A DNA stretch of 64,000 nt from Zhongshania aliphaticivorans (GCF_001586255.1 NZ_CP014544.1:1643501-1707500); one strand, 5' to 3'; numbered from the stretch's first letter, positions 18,203 to 29,794 are shown. Numbers and translations are program-made. The notes: a model not told the origin generated them from the sequence alone.

Positions 18203-20893
18203 TTACGGTGCGTAGCTACCGATTGGTGGAGCGGGGCGTAAGATGGCTGGTGCGGTCGCCGGAATATTCTTTAAACCATTGGCTTGAATTGCTGCGCTGG
18301 CCAATTCGGTGCGCTTCCATGTTTGCAAAAACACTTCAGCTGAGTTGAATAAATGCCGAACTTGGCTGGCGGCATTGGGGCTGTCGAGAACAATTTCTTT
18401 TACGAAATCACTGAGCATGCCGTAGTGGGCATTGCCGTCAAGATCTTCATGCCAGGTACGGCTAATATTGCCATCAGCATCAATGCTATTGGGCTGCTCA
18501 AAGCTGACGACCGAGGTATTATCGAATTCCGTCATGGTGTTGAACGGTGCGCCGCTAAATAGGGTGAAGGGATACTCAATGGGATTTGCCGGGTTGTTGC
18601 GCGGCCCGGTTTGGGCCGATAGGCCATTGGTGTCGGTGCCGTAGCCAAAGCCAAACAGTAATGAAGGCTTGCCCGCGCTGGCGCGTTTGGTCATTGCGTT
18701 GGCGTAAATGCCCACGGTTTCGTTCATGTCTTCCCTAAAGCCCTTGCTGGAACCATTGCTGGGGTACAGTATGCCGCCATTCGCGATGAGGCGAGTCGCT
18801 TGATCTATGGTGGTGCCGCCAAACGTGCCGTGAGTAGACACGAATGGGTAAACGGGAGTTTGTGCTTCCGCTAGCTCTAGGGCTTGGGTTTTCATCCCCA
18901 TTTCCATGTGATCCCAGTCAAAGATAAAGCCCATTTCCATCATTTTACCGTAGGTGTATAAGCCTGCAGGCGTCATCCAGCGGGCATTACATTGGCGAAC
19001 ATCGGCGGGGTAGCAGGGCGTTGTTCCGCCAGAGCGGCCATCTTGCCCAGTTGGTATGCAGGCGGGCTGCGGCAGGTAGCTTTGAGTGCTACCGCCAGTG
19101 CTGCCCCAGAGATAGCCAGTAAATCCAGGTGTTTTGCCTTCTTCTGGGCAATTGTAGGTCGTCCACCATTCGCCAGTGGCCAGCTCGGTTGTAGGTAAAT
19201 TGCTGACTAGTTCAGTAAATTGCGCTTCATTTGGCTGGCCACTAAATAAACTGGTGAGTCCGGCGAGGTCTCCAGACGGTATGCCGCCGCTGTTTTCACG
19301 GGTGCCGAGGTTTAAGATTAAGCCGTCAAATATGCCGTTGCCGCCAAAGGCATTGTCAAATTCGTGAATGGAAATAATTTGCCGTACGCCCCAGTCGTGA
19401 ACCCGCTGCATTTGCGTAACGATGGAGTTGGGCTTGCCTTCTTCCACCGTGCATTCATAACTGTTTTCCGGAAAGCCGCTGCCGTCTTCTTCATGGGGAC
19501 GCTGCTGGCGGAGGGGGTTAAATTTTAGTTTACAGTCGAATAAATTAGAAATTTCTATGCCGAGGACCACGGCAATTTTGCCGTCTTCAATGACTGCGCG
19601 AGCTTCATCTGACGTGTGCACAATTTGGAAAAAGCCTTTGCCGGGACCACCGTATTGGGCGTCGATATAATTTTCCATGGCGTACATGGTGCCAGCCTGT
19701 CGACCGGCGTTATTCATTGAATTGCAATCTTGGGTGAGGTCGCCAGAGACATTGCGCTGTAATTCACAGAGGGTTTCATTGTCGACCAAATCGTTGACGA
19801 TAACGCGTAAGCCGCCGGCCCAAGCGCGCTCCAACCATTTCCAGTAAATCGCCTCGTGAATTAAATTGTCGCGCTTTGGCCATTCGCTAAACGTTGGCCA
19901 GCCATCAGTAGCGTGACCATTAGGGTTCATGCTAAATAGCCCGCCGACGACGTCGCGGCGGCCATCGTCACCGTGGTCTACAGCGCAATTGCCCAGTGCT
20001 TGTTCTACACCAAATTTATGGAAGGGTTTGCCCCAGTGAGCGCCGCCCAGAAATTCAGTGGCACTAATATGTACGTGAACATCGGCGTGGCCGAGTACCG
20101 TACCGTCGGGTTGGGTGCCTTTAAACGGTTGGCCGCTGAAATTGCTCTGGGCTTCGGGGAAGGTTTCGCAATTTGCTGCCGCTTCGAAAATGAAGGCTTC
20201 GTTGGCGGGGGCGCTGCCGGGTGCAACGGTTTGGACTTTGCCGGTATCGTCAATTGCTAAGTTCCGATTGAGTGCGCTGGCACTAATCGTAAAAGTGTCG
20301 GCCTTGATGTCTGGGTCAACAAAACCGTGCCAATTTGCCACTTGTTCTGGGCTTGGTTCTACATGATAAGCCGGTGTTTCTGGGTAATCAGTGGTGTCGC
20401 CACTGGCCAAAACCCGCCATTCGGCACTGTCATTGGCACTGGCGCTAGGGAGGTTAGTTAAGGTTGGTGTGCTGCCTGCCGCCATTAGCTGCCGACTGCT
20501 GTTATAGAACATATAGCTGCCCAGTGCGGTCGGTTTTAGGTAAAACCCTTCAGCGCTAGCGCTGTCGGTAGCCGTGGCGCTGTAATTACTTCCGTCAGCG
20601 ACTAAATATTTGCCGTTGCCGGCGGCCTTTACTACCCAGCAGGCGTTGCTCATTTGATAGCGGCTTAACCGTGGGTCAAGTGGTGGGTCAGTTTCGTCGT
20701 TGTCTTGGTCGTTGCTGCAGCCGGGGTCAGCGCTGTCAATTAGGGTGTCTTGGTCATTGTCTAGACCGTCGCTACATTGAGGGCTGGGCGTTGTCGGCGT
20801 GGAAGGCCGGCTGCTACTCGAGGAGCTTCCACCGCAGGCGGCAAGGGAGCTAATAATAATGGCTGCAAGCAGCGCCTTAGGTAATTGATGCAT
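18203..20893 (-). CDS. Large lipoprotein with M19/amidohydrolase-like metal site
   Basis: An 896-residue predicted lipoprotein: signal with lipobox LAAC (Cys20), a serine-rich linker, then GLDNDQDTLIDSADPGC (residues 43-59), an Asp-rich calcium-type motif seen in secreted bacterial proteins. The large C-terminal domain resembles membrane dipeptidase-type TIM barrels: HADVHVH (269-275), DGKIAVVLGIE (Glu447), VRQIISIHEFDNAFGG (His510), FDWDHMEMG (His662), PFVSTHGTFGG (His688) and FGYGTDTNG (Asp754). These line up in order with the His/Glu/His/His/Asp ligands of that superfamily. Substrate unknown; function inferred from motifs only. A CGGAG site precedes ATG 20893, and an insertion sequence lies 180 bp upstream. 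Confidence 0.8.
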   Translation of the reverse strand: MHQLPKALLAAIIISSLAACGGSSSSSSRPSTPTTPSPQCSDGLDNDQDTLIDSADPGCSNDQDNDETDPPLDPRLSRYQMSNACWVVKAAGNGKYLVADGSNYSATATDSASAEGFYLKPTALGSYMFYNSSRQLMAAGSTPTLTNLPSASANDSAEWRVLASGDTTDYPETPAYHVEPSPEQVANWHGFVDPDIKADTFTISASALNRNLAIDDTGKVQTVAPGSAPANEAFIFEAAANCETFPEAQSNFSGQPFKGTQPDGTVLGHADVHVHISATEFLGGAHWGKPFHKFGVEQALGNCAVDHGDDGRRDVVGGLFSMNPNGHATDGWPTFSEWPKRDNLIHEAIYWKWLERAWAGGLRVIVNDLVDNETLCELQRNVSGDLTQDCNSMNNAGRQAGTMYAMENYIDAQYGGPGKGFFQIVHTSDEARAVIEDGKIAVVLGIEISNLFDCKLKFNPLRQQRPHEEDGSGFPENSYECTVEEGKPNSIVTQMQRVHDWGVRQIISIHEFDNAFGGNGIFDGLILNLGTRENSGGIPSGDLAGLTSLFSGQPNEAQFTELVSNLPTTELATGEWWTTYNCPEEGKTPGFTGYLWGSTGGSTQSYLPQPACIPTGQDGRSGGTTPCYPADVRQCNARWMTPAGLYTYGKMMEMGFIFDWDHMEMGMKTQALELAEAQTPVYPFVSTHGTFGGTTIDQATRLIANGGILYPSNGSSKGFREDMNETVGIYANAMTKRASAGKPSLLFGFGYGTDTNGLSAQTGPRNNPANPIEYPFTLFSGAPFNTMTEFDNTSVVSFEQPNSIDADGNISRTWHEDLDGNAHYGMLSDFVKEIVLDSPNAASQVRHLFNSAEVFLQTWKRTELASAAIQANGLKNIPATAPAILRPAPPIGSYAP

Positions 20894-21065
20894 TGCAAGA
20901 CTCCGGTAAAAGCTGCGATTTTCGCTAATACTCGATGTTACAGCACTGTAACAAAGAATGCGATGAAGGCGTTCGACTGCTTGATGCAGACCAATGCGTC
21001 ATCGTGGAAAAAGGACGGCGAATTGTCTACTCGGCTTTTCCGCAATTGACAGTGCCCGGTTTCGG

Positions 21066-21073
21066 CAGTTGGG
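21066..21073. repeat. Left 8-bp target site duplication of the insertion sequence
   Basis: CAGTTGGG directly before the left inverted repeat; an identical copy follows the right end. Confidence 0.95.
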
Positions 21074-21100
21074 GGCTCTTCATCATTAACGGGGGACACC
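21074..21100. repeat. Left terminal inverted repeat of the insertion sequence
   Basis: Begins GGCTCTTCATCATTAACG and continues into GGGGA; 21 of 27 bases match the complement of the right end. Confidence 0.93.
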
Positions 21101-21150
21101 GGCATTCATTAAACTGAATTTGCGAAGAAACAGTTTGATGGAGAATACCG

Positions 21151-22341
21151 ATGTCCCACGCAGGAAGAATTATAGGCATACCTGGCCTTGAGATTGAACG
21201 GGTAGTCCGCAGGAAAGGGATCGAAGTCTGGGCAAAGCCTGTGCACAGGCCGCCTTGTAAGCATTGTCAGGGCAATGGCCTGAGGATTAAAGCCACGCAT
21301 CTCAGGACGGTGAAGCACACTCGTCAGGGGAATCAAGTGATGACCTTGCACCTTCGAGTACCCAAGTACCATTGCCAGGAGTGTAAGCGCTATTTTCGTC
21401 ACGCCTTTACCGGTATTCGTCCGCGTTTTCGCGCTTCAGAAGCCTATCGACTGGAAGTGTTCGAAGCCCACGATGGCGGTGTAACGCAGCGCAAGTTGTC
21501 TCGAACCCATCAAATCAGCCCAGCGACGGTAGAGCGTTGGTATCAGCACCATATTAAGCAAAAGCGTTCCGAGGGGGATCGCCGATATTGCCCTCGCGTA
21601 TTAGGGATAGATGAGCATTTCTTTACCCGTAAAAAGGGTTATGCGACCACGCTTACCGACCTCAAGAATCACAAAGTGTTTGATGTCCAACTAGGACGAT
21701 CAGAATTGAGTTTGCGCCGCTATTTAAAGGCCCTTGAGGGACGAGAGCGCGTTCAGGTTGTGGTGATGGATCTCTCGGAAACGTACCGCAGCATTGCCCG
21801 CCGCTACTTTCCCAATGCCGCGATCGTGGCTGACCGATTCCATGTGGTCAGGCTTATTAACCAGCACTTTTTAAGTGTCTGGAAGCAGCATGATCCTGAG
21901 GGCAGAAAGAACCGCGGTTTGATCAGTTTAATGCGTCGCCATCAATGGAATTTGCGGGATGAGCAGCACGCCAACCTTATGCAGTATTTGGCTGAGTACC
22001 CAGTGCTGCAAGCACTGTATGTGGCCAAGCAACGATTAATCCGATTTGTGTTGCTCAAGACCCTGACGCGCAAGAAAGCCAGCATCAAGTTGCCGGTATT
22101 CATGAAATTGCTTGATGAGCTAGCTGAGAGCCCGCTACGAGCGCTAGCTAACACATTGCGCTCCTGGTTGAAGCCCATTGTGGCCATGTGGCGATTTAGT
22201 AAAAGTAACGGAATAACTGAGGGCTTCCACAACAAAATGGAAATGATGACACGACGAGCGTATGGTTTTAGAAACTTTGAAAATTACAGGATGAGAGTGC
22301 TGGCCCACTGCGGGTGGGACGGAGTGATTAACAGGGTTTGA
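21151..22341 (+). CDS. ISL3-family transposase
   Basis: A 396-residue DDE-type transposase. The N-terminal zinc-finger/HTH region has CKHCQG and YHCQECKRYF (residues 32-92) and a helix-turn-helix around TQRKLSRTHQISPATVERW. The catalytic core has RVLGIDEHFF (first Asp), VVMDLSETYRSIARRYFPNA and IVADRFHVVRLIN (second Asp), and SNGITEGFHNKMEMMTRRAYGFRN (Glu). Length and motifs match full ISL3 transposases, so it is probably functional. Start ATG 21151 has a GGAGAA site upstream. Confidence 0.96.
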   Translation: MSHAGRIIGIPGLEIERVVRRKGIEVWAKPVHRPPCKHCQGNGLRIKATHLRTVKHTRQGNQVMTLHLRVPKYHCQECKRYFRHAFTGIRPRFRASEAYRLEVFEAHDGGVTQRKLSRTHQISPATVERWYQHHIKQKRSEGDRRYCPRVLGIDEHFFTRKKGYATTLTDLKNHKVFDVQLGRSELSLRRYLKALEGRERVQVVVMDLSETYRSIARRYFPNAAIVADRFHVVRLINQHFLSVWKQHDPEGRKNRGLISLMRRHQWNLRDEQHANLMQYLAEYPVLQALYVAKQRLIRFVLLKTLTRKKASIKLPVFMKLLDELAESPLRALANTLRSWLKPIVAMWRFSKSNGITEGFHNKMEMMTRRAYGFRNFENYRMRVLAHCGWDGVINRV

Positions 22342-22346
22342 TGAGT

Positions 22347-22373
22347 GCTATCCCCCGATAATGGGGTAGAGCC
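22347..22373. repeat. Right terminal inverted repeat of the insertion sequence
   Basis: Complement begins GGCTCTACCCCATTATCG, matching the left end at 21 of 27 bases. Confidence 0.93.
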
Positions 22374-22381
22374 CAGTTGGG
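22374..22381. repeat. Right 8-bp target site duplication of the insertion sequence
   Basis: CAGTTGGG, identical to 21066-21073. Confidence 0.95.
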
Positions 22382-22405
22382 GAGGGGGTTGCTGATTTGT
22401 AGAAA

Positions 22406-22437
22406 TAAAAAAACCGCCAATAGAGGCGGTTTTTTTA
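22406..22437 (-). terminator. Terminator of tRNA-Leu
   Basis: Stem ACCGCC / GGCGGT with a 6-nt loop, flanked by A7 and T7 tracts. It lies about 60 bp beyond the tRNA 3' end; symmetrical, so it also works on the plus strand. Confidence 0.88.
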
Positions 22438-22492
22438 TTGCCGAGAGACATGCTCTCCGCTAGCTGCAAGTAATTGATACCGCAGCGTATTT

Positions 22493-22577
22493 TGGTACCA
22501 GTGGGCGGACTCGAACCGCCACTCCCGAGGGAACCAGATTTTGAATCTAGCGTGTCTACCAATTTCACCACACTGGC
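22493..22577 (-). tRNA. tRNA-Leu(CAA)
   Basis: An 85-nt class II tRNA with encoded CCA. The acceptor stem pairs GCCAGTG with CACTGGT (a G-U closing pair). The D-loop has TGGTAGAC, the anticodon loop TTCAAAA gives CAA, there is a long variable arm (about GGTTCCCTCGGGAGT) as in leucine tRNAs, and the T-loop GGTTCGAGTCC is canonical. It decodes UUG. Own promoter upstream and terminator downstream. Confidence 0.95.
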
Positions 22578-22593
22578 ATGTGATTGGGGCGCG

Positions 22594-22621
22594 ATTATAG
22601 CAAGCTTTTCTCTGGGGTCAA
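22594..22621 (-). promoter_or_regulatory. Promoter of tRNA-Leu
   Basis: On the minus strand, TTGACC (22621-22616) and TATAAT (22599-22594) are separated by 16 bp. The -10 lies about 17 bases before the tRNA 5' end, followed by a GC-rich discriminator (CGCGCCCC) typical of stringently controlled stable-RNA promoters. Confidence 0.8.
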
Positions 22622-22746
22622 TCGACCATGACAGTTTTCTTAATATATCTGCAATTTAAGTGCTGAAACTCGGGAGTTGCTTGCCTCGGTGGAGTCTTTT
22701 GACAAATTCCGCTAATCTTGCGCCCTTCCAAATGAAAGCAGACATT

Positions 22747-25287
<2,541 letters not shown>

Positions 25288-25354
25288 CCATGGTTTTATG
25301 GCATTCTTAGTAATGTCGGAAGGCAGGGTAGTTGGTGCAAATTGAGGAATTCTT

Positions 25355-25891
25355 ATGTTGTATGAACTGGGTGATCGACGCGTCACTCTTGAGGGCGGCG
25401 AGCATTTTATTGCCGATAACGCGACGCTTATAGGTTCGGTCACGGTGGGTGATCAGGCGAGTATTTGGTTTAACGTGATTATTCGCGGTGATGTAGACGA
25501 TATCGTGATTGGTGCCCGCAGCAATATTCAAGACGCATCTGTGTTGCATACCGATGCGGGTATCCCTATGCATATCGGTGAGGGTGTCACTGTAGGGCAT
25601 AAGGTGATGCTGCACGGCTGCACCATTGGCGCCGGTAGCTTGATTGGTATTAATTCAGTGGTACTCAACGGTGCTAAGATTGGTCGGGGCTGTTTAATCG
25701 GTGCCAACTCGCTGGTAACTGAAGGTATGGAGATTCCTGATGGTGCTCTGGTCATGGGCGCGCCAGCAAAAATTAAGCGCATGCTTAGCCCTGAAGAGCA
25801 GGCAGCACTACTGATGTCTGCGGCACATTACGTGGAAAATGGTCAGCGTTTTATTGCTGAGCTTCGTCCCCAGGTGATGCCAGAGAAATGA
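25355..25891 (+). CDS. Gamma-class carbonic anhydrase family protein (YrdA-like)
   Basis: A 178-residue left-handed beta-helix made of hexapeptide repeats. Predicted zinc histidines are in SVLHTDAG, TVGHKVMLHGC; the C-terminal helix is SPEEQAALLMSAAHYVEN. Homologues (YrdA, CaiE/PaaY types) may hydrate CO2 or act on CoA thioesters; many show low carbonic anhydrase activity. TGAGGAAT precedes the ATG. It overlaps the DUF1289 gene by 4 bases (ATGA). Confidence 0.92.
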   Translation: MLYELGDRRVTLEGGEHFIADNATLIGSVTVGDQASIWFNVIIRGDVDDIVIGARSNIQDASVLHTDAGIPMHIGEGVTVGHKVMLHGCTIGAGSLIGINSVVLNGAKIGRGCLIGANSLVTEGMEIPDGALVMGAPAKIKRMLSPEEQAALLMSAAHYVENGQRFIAELRPQVMPEK

Positions 25892-26082
25892 GCGTAGAGA
25901 TAAAAGAGAAGCCGGTGGCCTCGCCTTGTGTGTCGGTCTGCGCCTTGGATGAGTACGATATCTGTACAGGCTGCTATCGCAGCCTGAATGAAATTAGTGA
26001 CTGGTCGGCGCTAAGCAATATGGCAAAGCGCGAGGTGATTTTTCTGGCTAATCAGCGCTGCCGCAGCAAATACGACCTTTAG
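25888..26082 (+). CDS. DUF1289 small cysteine-rich protein
   Basis: A 64-residue protein with the family pattern SPCVSVCALDEYDICTGCYR, in which four cysteines could hold a metal or iron-sulfur centre, followed by EISDW and a short helical tail. Function unknown. Coupled to the upstream carbonic anhydrase-like gene by an ATGA overlap and convergent with the CNNM-type gene, with which its 3' end overlaps by 4 bases. Confidence 0.88.
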   Translation: MSVEIKEKPVASPCVSVCALDEYDICTGCYRSLNEISDWSALSNMAKREVIFLANQRCRSKYDL

Positions 26083-27347
26083 TTGCGTATTTTGGGCTTA
26101 ATATAAGCGCGAACTGATTGAATAAGATTGCCTTTCATTTCGATAATTTCAAAGCGGTAGCGGCCTATTGATACGCCGACTGAGGCTTCCGGAAATGACT
26201 CTAATTTTTCGAGTAAAAGGCCATTGAGGGTTTTGGGGCCGTCGGTGGGTAATTCCCATTTCATAATCTTATTAATATCGCGAACTGTGGTAGTGCCATC
26301 AACTAAATAGCTGCCGTCGGCTTGATGAATTATGTCTTCAGTGTCGGTGCTTAAATTGGAGGTAAACTCGCCAACGATCTCTTCCAACAAGTCTTCAAGA
26401 GTGACTATGCCCTGCATAACGCCGTATTCATCGACCACTATGCCGAGTCGGCGTTTTTGTTTCTGAAAGTTAAATAGCTGGGTGTTGAGCGGCGTGCCTT
26501 CGGGAATGAAATAGGGGTCCCGTATAGCTTGCAGTAGAGCGTCGCGCTGCACGCGACCCTGTTCATCGACGCTATTGATAATGTCGCGTTGATGGAGGAT
26601 GCCAACAATATTGTCGATGTCGTTTTGGTAAACGGGTATGCGGGTGAACTCGGCATCGCGCAGTTTGCGGATAATGGTGTCGGTGTTGGCGTCGATATCA
26701 ATGCCAAACACTTCATTGCGCGGAATCATAATATCGTCGACGGTGATCTGTTCTAGGTCGAGGATATTCATCAACATCCCCTTGTGGTGTTTGGGGATTA
26801 AATGCCCAGCTTCACCGACGATTGTGCGCAATTCCTCTAAGCCAATATGTTCTGAACCGTCGTTTTTCTCAATGCGCGTTAGCCGCAAGACAAAATGGGT
26901 AACGTGGCTAACCATCCAAATGACGGGGAATAGCAGCGATTTTAGCGGCAGTAAAACATGGCTGACCGTGTAGGCAACGGCTTCTGATTTATAGGCGGCA
27001 ATGGTTTTAGGGATAATTTCAGCAAATATTAAAAATACCAAGGTCAGCAGTATTGATGCTGGCACCACCGCGTTGTCGCCGTACATGCGAATGGCAAGAA
27101 TGGTAGCGATCGACGCCGCTAAATTGTTAACCAGATTATTGCCGATCAAGATCGTGCTGATAAGGCTATCGGGTTCTTCCAGTAATTTGGATGCGCGTTT
27201 CGCGCCGCGATGGCCTGATTTGGCACGATGCCGCAGGCGATATCTGTTGAGGGACATCATTCCGGTTTCGGAGCCGGAAAAAAATCCGGACAGAATGATC
27301 AGTGCAGCTAATATGCCAAAGAGAAGACCCAGCGGTGCCTCGTTCAA
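26079..27347 (-). CDS. CNNM/CorC-type transporter (YfjD/CorB family)
   Basis: A 422-residue inner-membrane protein linked in the family to Mg2+/Co2+ efflux. Residues 1-190 form the DUF21 (CNNM) membrane domain with GFFSGSETGMMSLNRYRL and STILIGNNLVNNLAAS. Two CBS domains follow (about 200-330; DIMIPRNEVFGID, FTRIPVYQNDIDNIVGILH, LGIVVDEYGVMQGIVTLEDLLEE), then a C-terminal CorC_HlyC domain (about 340-420). The start is TTG at 27347: no ATG is in frame upstream and AAGGGG lies about 12 bases before. Neighbouring YpjD and ffh match E. coli order. Confidence 0.93.
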   Translation of the reverse strand: MNEAPLGLLFGILAALIILSGFFSGSETGMMSLNRYRLRHRAKSGHRGAKRASKLLEEPDSLISTILIGNNLVNNLAASIATILAIRMYGDNAVVPASILLTLVFLIFAEIIPKTIAAYKSEAVAYTVSHVLLPLKSLLFPVIWMVSHVTHFVLRLTRIEKNDGSEHIGLEELRTIVGEAGHLIPKHHKGMLMNILDLEQITVDDIMIPRNEVFGIDIDANTDTIIRKLRDAEFTRIPVYQNDIDNIVGILHQRDIINSVDEQGRVQRDALLQAIRDPYFIPEGTPLNTQLFNFQKQKRRLGIVVDEYGVMQGIVTLEDLLEEIVGEFTSNLSTDTEDIIHQADGSYLVDGTTTVRDINKIMKWELPTDGPKTLNGLLLEKLESFPEASVGVSIGRYRFEIIEMKGNLIQSVRAYIKPKIRN

Positions 27348-27431
27348 AAAGCCCAGAACCCCTTAATATGAAATGAGTGCCAATCTTGAAGAAAAATGTG
27401 AGGTACGACAAGCGTAATCTCGGCTTCGGTA

Positions 27432-28217
27432 TTAATGAATGATTAGTGATAGCGCAATTTTGGTGCCAAGGTAGCCCAGTAATAGGCAGGCAAAGGCCCA
27501 CAGTGTCCAGCGTATGGCGATATTGCCGCGCCAACCTAAGGCCGCCCGACCGCATAATAAAATCGCAAGTAGCACCCAAGATAATACTGAAAACACGGTT
27601 TTGTGCAGCAGGTGTTGGGCAAGAATGTCGTCTACATAGACGGCGCCAGTAATAATGGCCAGGCTTAGCAGTACGAATCCAGCCCAAATTAGCTCAAAAA
27701 GCATCGCCTCCATGGTTTGAAGTGGCGGCAAAATACTCGGTAGGCCTTTCAGGCGGTGGTCGCGCAGCATGCGGTTTTGCAAAGCGAGAACAATGGCCTG
27801 CACGGCGGCAATGGTGAGCATACTGTAGGCGAGTATGGACAATAGTATGTGGCTTAATACGCCGGGGCTTTGGTGTTGTAAGAATTGCTGCTTACCCGGT
27901 ATGAGAAGTTCGGCGGTTAAGCTAATGGCGGCGAGGGGGTATAGGGCTATTAATAAATTGTGTAATGGGCGGCGCAAGCTGGCGCTGAGGGTGATGACAC
28001 AGATTAGCCATGTAATAAGGGATAGCACCTGAATAACGCCTAGATCCATGCCGACAGGAGTGGATATGGCAGTAAATGCCGCGAGGGCGTGGCAGACGGT
28101 TGCCATTAAGCCCGGCGCTAGGCTGCGGTAGCTTATGGGGGTGTTTATTAAGCGGTATTGGATACCCGCGGCAACAAGATAGAGCGTGATGGCTGCGATG
28201 CTGCTGTATAGATTCAT
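27432..28217 (-). CDS. ypjD: YpjD/CcsA-type membrane protein
   Basis: A 261-residue protein with about eight membrane segments, belonging to the cytochrome c assembly (CcsA/HemX-like) family as the YpjD branch. ICVITLSASLRRPLHNL, SHILLSILAYSMLTIAAVQA and LHKTVFSVLSWVLLAILLCGR match the family; conserved histidines (SHILLS, LHKTVF) suggest heme contact in relatives. E. coli YpjD (CorE) has been implicated in divalent-cation transport phenotypes. It is divergent from ffh, 203 bp apart. Confidence 0.88.
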   Translation of the reverse strand: MNLYSSIAAITLYLVAAGIQYRLINTPISYRSLAPGLMATVCHALAAFTAISTPVGMDLGVIQVLSLITWLICVITLSASLRRPLHNLLIALYPLAAISLTAELLIPGKQQFLQHQSPGVLSHILLSILAYSMLTIAAVQAIVLALQNRMLRDHRLKGLPSILPPLQTMEAMLFELIWAGFVLLSLAIITGAVYVDDILAQHLLHKTVFSVLSWVLLAILLCGRAALGWRGNIAIRWTLWAFACLLLGYLGTKIALSLIIH

Positions 28218-28260
28218 AGGTTCAGTATGGCCAATATGTCGTTGATGTGTGTACTGAGCG

Positions 28261-28289
28261 TTGGGTCTGCCTTGAGACTCGGTTATACT
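28261..28289 (+). promoter_or_regulatory. Possible ffh promoter
   Basis: TTGGGT and TATACT with 17-bp spacing, about 130 bases before the ffh ATG. The -10 is good, the -35 only partial. Confidence 0.35.
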
Positions 28290-28420
28290 GCTGCGCTATC
28301 GTGTAAGTCGGAAGTACACAAGTGGGTAAGATTGTAAGCGGGTTCGCGCAATAATGTCGACTTGAACCACGTTTTCCCTGAAACCTTCTGCAGAATCAAA
28401 GATATTAAGAGAGTTCACGC

Positions 28421-29794
28421 ATGTTTGAGAGTTTAACGGAACGTCTATCGCAAACCTTGCGCCATGTTACTGGTCAGGCGCGTTTGACCGACGACAATAT
28501 CAGTGACGCTATGCGTGATGTGCGCATGGCCTTGCTCGAGGCCGATGTCGCGCTGCCAGTGGTAAAAGATTTTGTCGACGCGGTGCGCGGTCGCGCAGTT
28601 GGGCAGGAGGTCAGTAAAAGTCTTAGTCCTGGCCAGATGTTCATTAAAATCGTCCAGCAGGAGCTGGAGCAAATCATGGGGCTTAAAAATGAAGCCCTGA
28701 ATTTGGCAACTCAGCCGCCAGCCGTCATCTTGATGGCGGGCTTGCAGGGTGCAGGTAAAACCACCTCGGTTGCCAAGCTCGCTAAATTCTTGCAAGAAAA
28801 GCACAAGAAAAAAGTGCTTGTGGTTAGTGCGGACATCTACCGGCCTGCGGCAATCAAACAGCTTGAAACCCTCGCGGCGGATGTGGGCGCGGGATTCTTC
28901 CCCAGTAATCTCGAGCAAAAGCCAGTCGATATCGCTAAAGCGGCGATAGCCGAAGCGAAGCTGCGTTTTTACGATGTGCTGATTGTAGATACCGCGGGTC
29001 GCCTTCATATCGATACCGATATGATGACCGAAATTAAAGACCTGCATGCGGCGATTAATCCGGTTGAAACCTTGTTCGTGGTAGACGCCATGACCGGTCA
29101 AGATGCGGCTAATACCGCTAAGGCCTTTGGCGAGGCCTTGCCTCTGACGGGGGTGATTTTAACCAAGGCCGATGCGGATAGCCGTGGTGGTGCAGCCCTG
29201 TCGGTGCGTCATATTACCGGTAAGCCGATCAAGTTTATGGGTGTTGGTGAAAAGACTGATGCACTTGACCCCTTTTACCCAGACCGCATTGCATCGCGCA
29301 TTCTCGGGATGGGCGATATGCTGTCGCTTATTGATGAGGCCGAGTCTAAGCTCGACAAAGACAAGGCCGAAAAGCTCGCCAAAAAGCTTAAAAAGGGTAA
29401 AAAATTCGATCTGGAGGATCTGCGTGATCAGCTTCAGCAGATGCAGAATATGGGTGGTATGAAAAGTTTGCTGGATAAGTTGCCGGGTATGGGCAATATG
29501 GCGCAAATGGCCCAAAGCCAGATTGACAATAAAATGTTTACCCGCATGGAGGCGCTTATCAACTCCATGACTCCGGCTGAGCGCCGCAACCCGGATTTGC
29601 TCAATGGCTCCCGCAAGCGCCGTATTACCATGGGGTCAGGTACTGAGATTCAGGATTTGAACCGTTTGCTTAAGCAGCACAAGCAGATGGCTAAAATGAT
29701 GAAGAAGATGGGGCAAAAGGGTGGAATGACCAATATGATGCGTGGCATGGGTGGGATGATGCCACCCGGTGGTGGTCGTTTTCCTGGTATGTGA
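28421..29794 (+). CDS. ffh: Signal recognition particle protein Ffh
   Basis: GTPase that binds 4.5S RNA and hydrophobic signal sequences and delivers ribosomes to FtsY. The 457 residues contain the N domain (1-90), G domain with GLQGAGKTTSVAKLA (G1), DTAGRLHID (G3), TKADADSRGG (G4) and GVGEKTDALDPF, and the M domain (about 300-457), rich in methionine (MMKKMGQKGG, MMRGMGGMMPPGG). Conserved LNGSRKRRI in the M domain contacts RNA. A 326-bp gap follows before rpsP. Confidence 0.98.
   Translation: MFESLTERLSQTLRHVTGQARLTDDNISDAMRDVRMALLEADVALPVVKDFVDAVRGRAVGQEVSKSLSPGQMFIKIVQQELEQIMGLKNEALNLATQPPAVILMAGLQGAGKTTSVAKLAKFLQEKHKKKVLVVSADIYRPAAIKQLETLAADVGAGFFPSNLEQKPVDIAKAAIAEAKLRFYDVLIVDTAGRLHIDTDMMTEIKDLHAAINPVETLFVVDAMTGQDAANTAKAFGEALPLTGVILTKADADSRGGAALSVRHITGKPIKFMGVGEKTDALDPFYPDRIASRILGMGDMLSLIDEAESKLDKDKAEKLAKKLKKGKKFDLEDLRDQLQQMQNMGGMKSLLDKLPGMGNMAQMAQSQIDNKMFTRMEALINSMTPAERRNPDLLNGSRKRRITMGSGTEIQDLNRLLKQHKQMAKMMKKMGQKGGMTNMMRGMGGMMPPGGGRFPGM

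Larger units (their letters stand above)
21074..22373 (+). mobile_element. Complete ISL3-family insertion sequence, 1300 bp
   Basis: Bounded by imperfect terminal inverted repeats starting GGCTCT (21 of 27 positions match) and by a perfect 8-bp direct repeat CAGTTGGG, the duplication length characteristic of the ISL3 family. It contains one intact transposase gene. Exact repeats and an unbroken frame point to a recent insertion that may still be active. It landed between the terminator of tRNA-Leu and the upstream region of the large lipoprotein gene, damaging no coding region. Confidence 0.96.
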
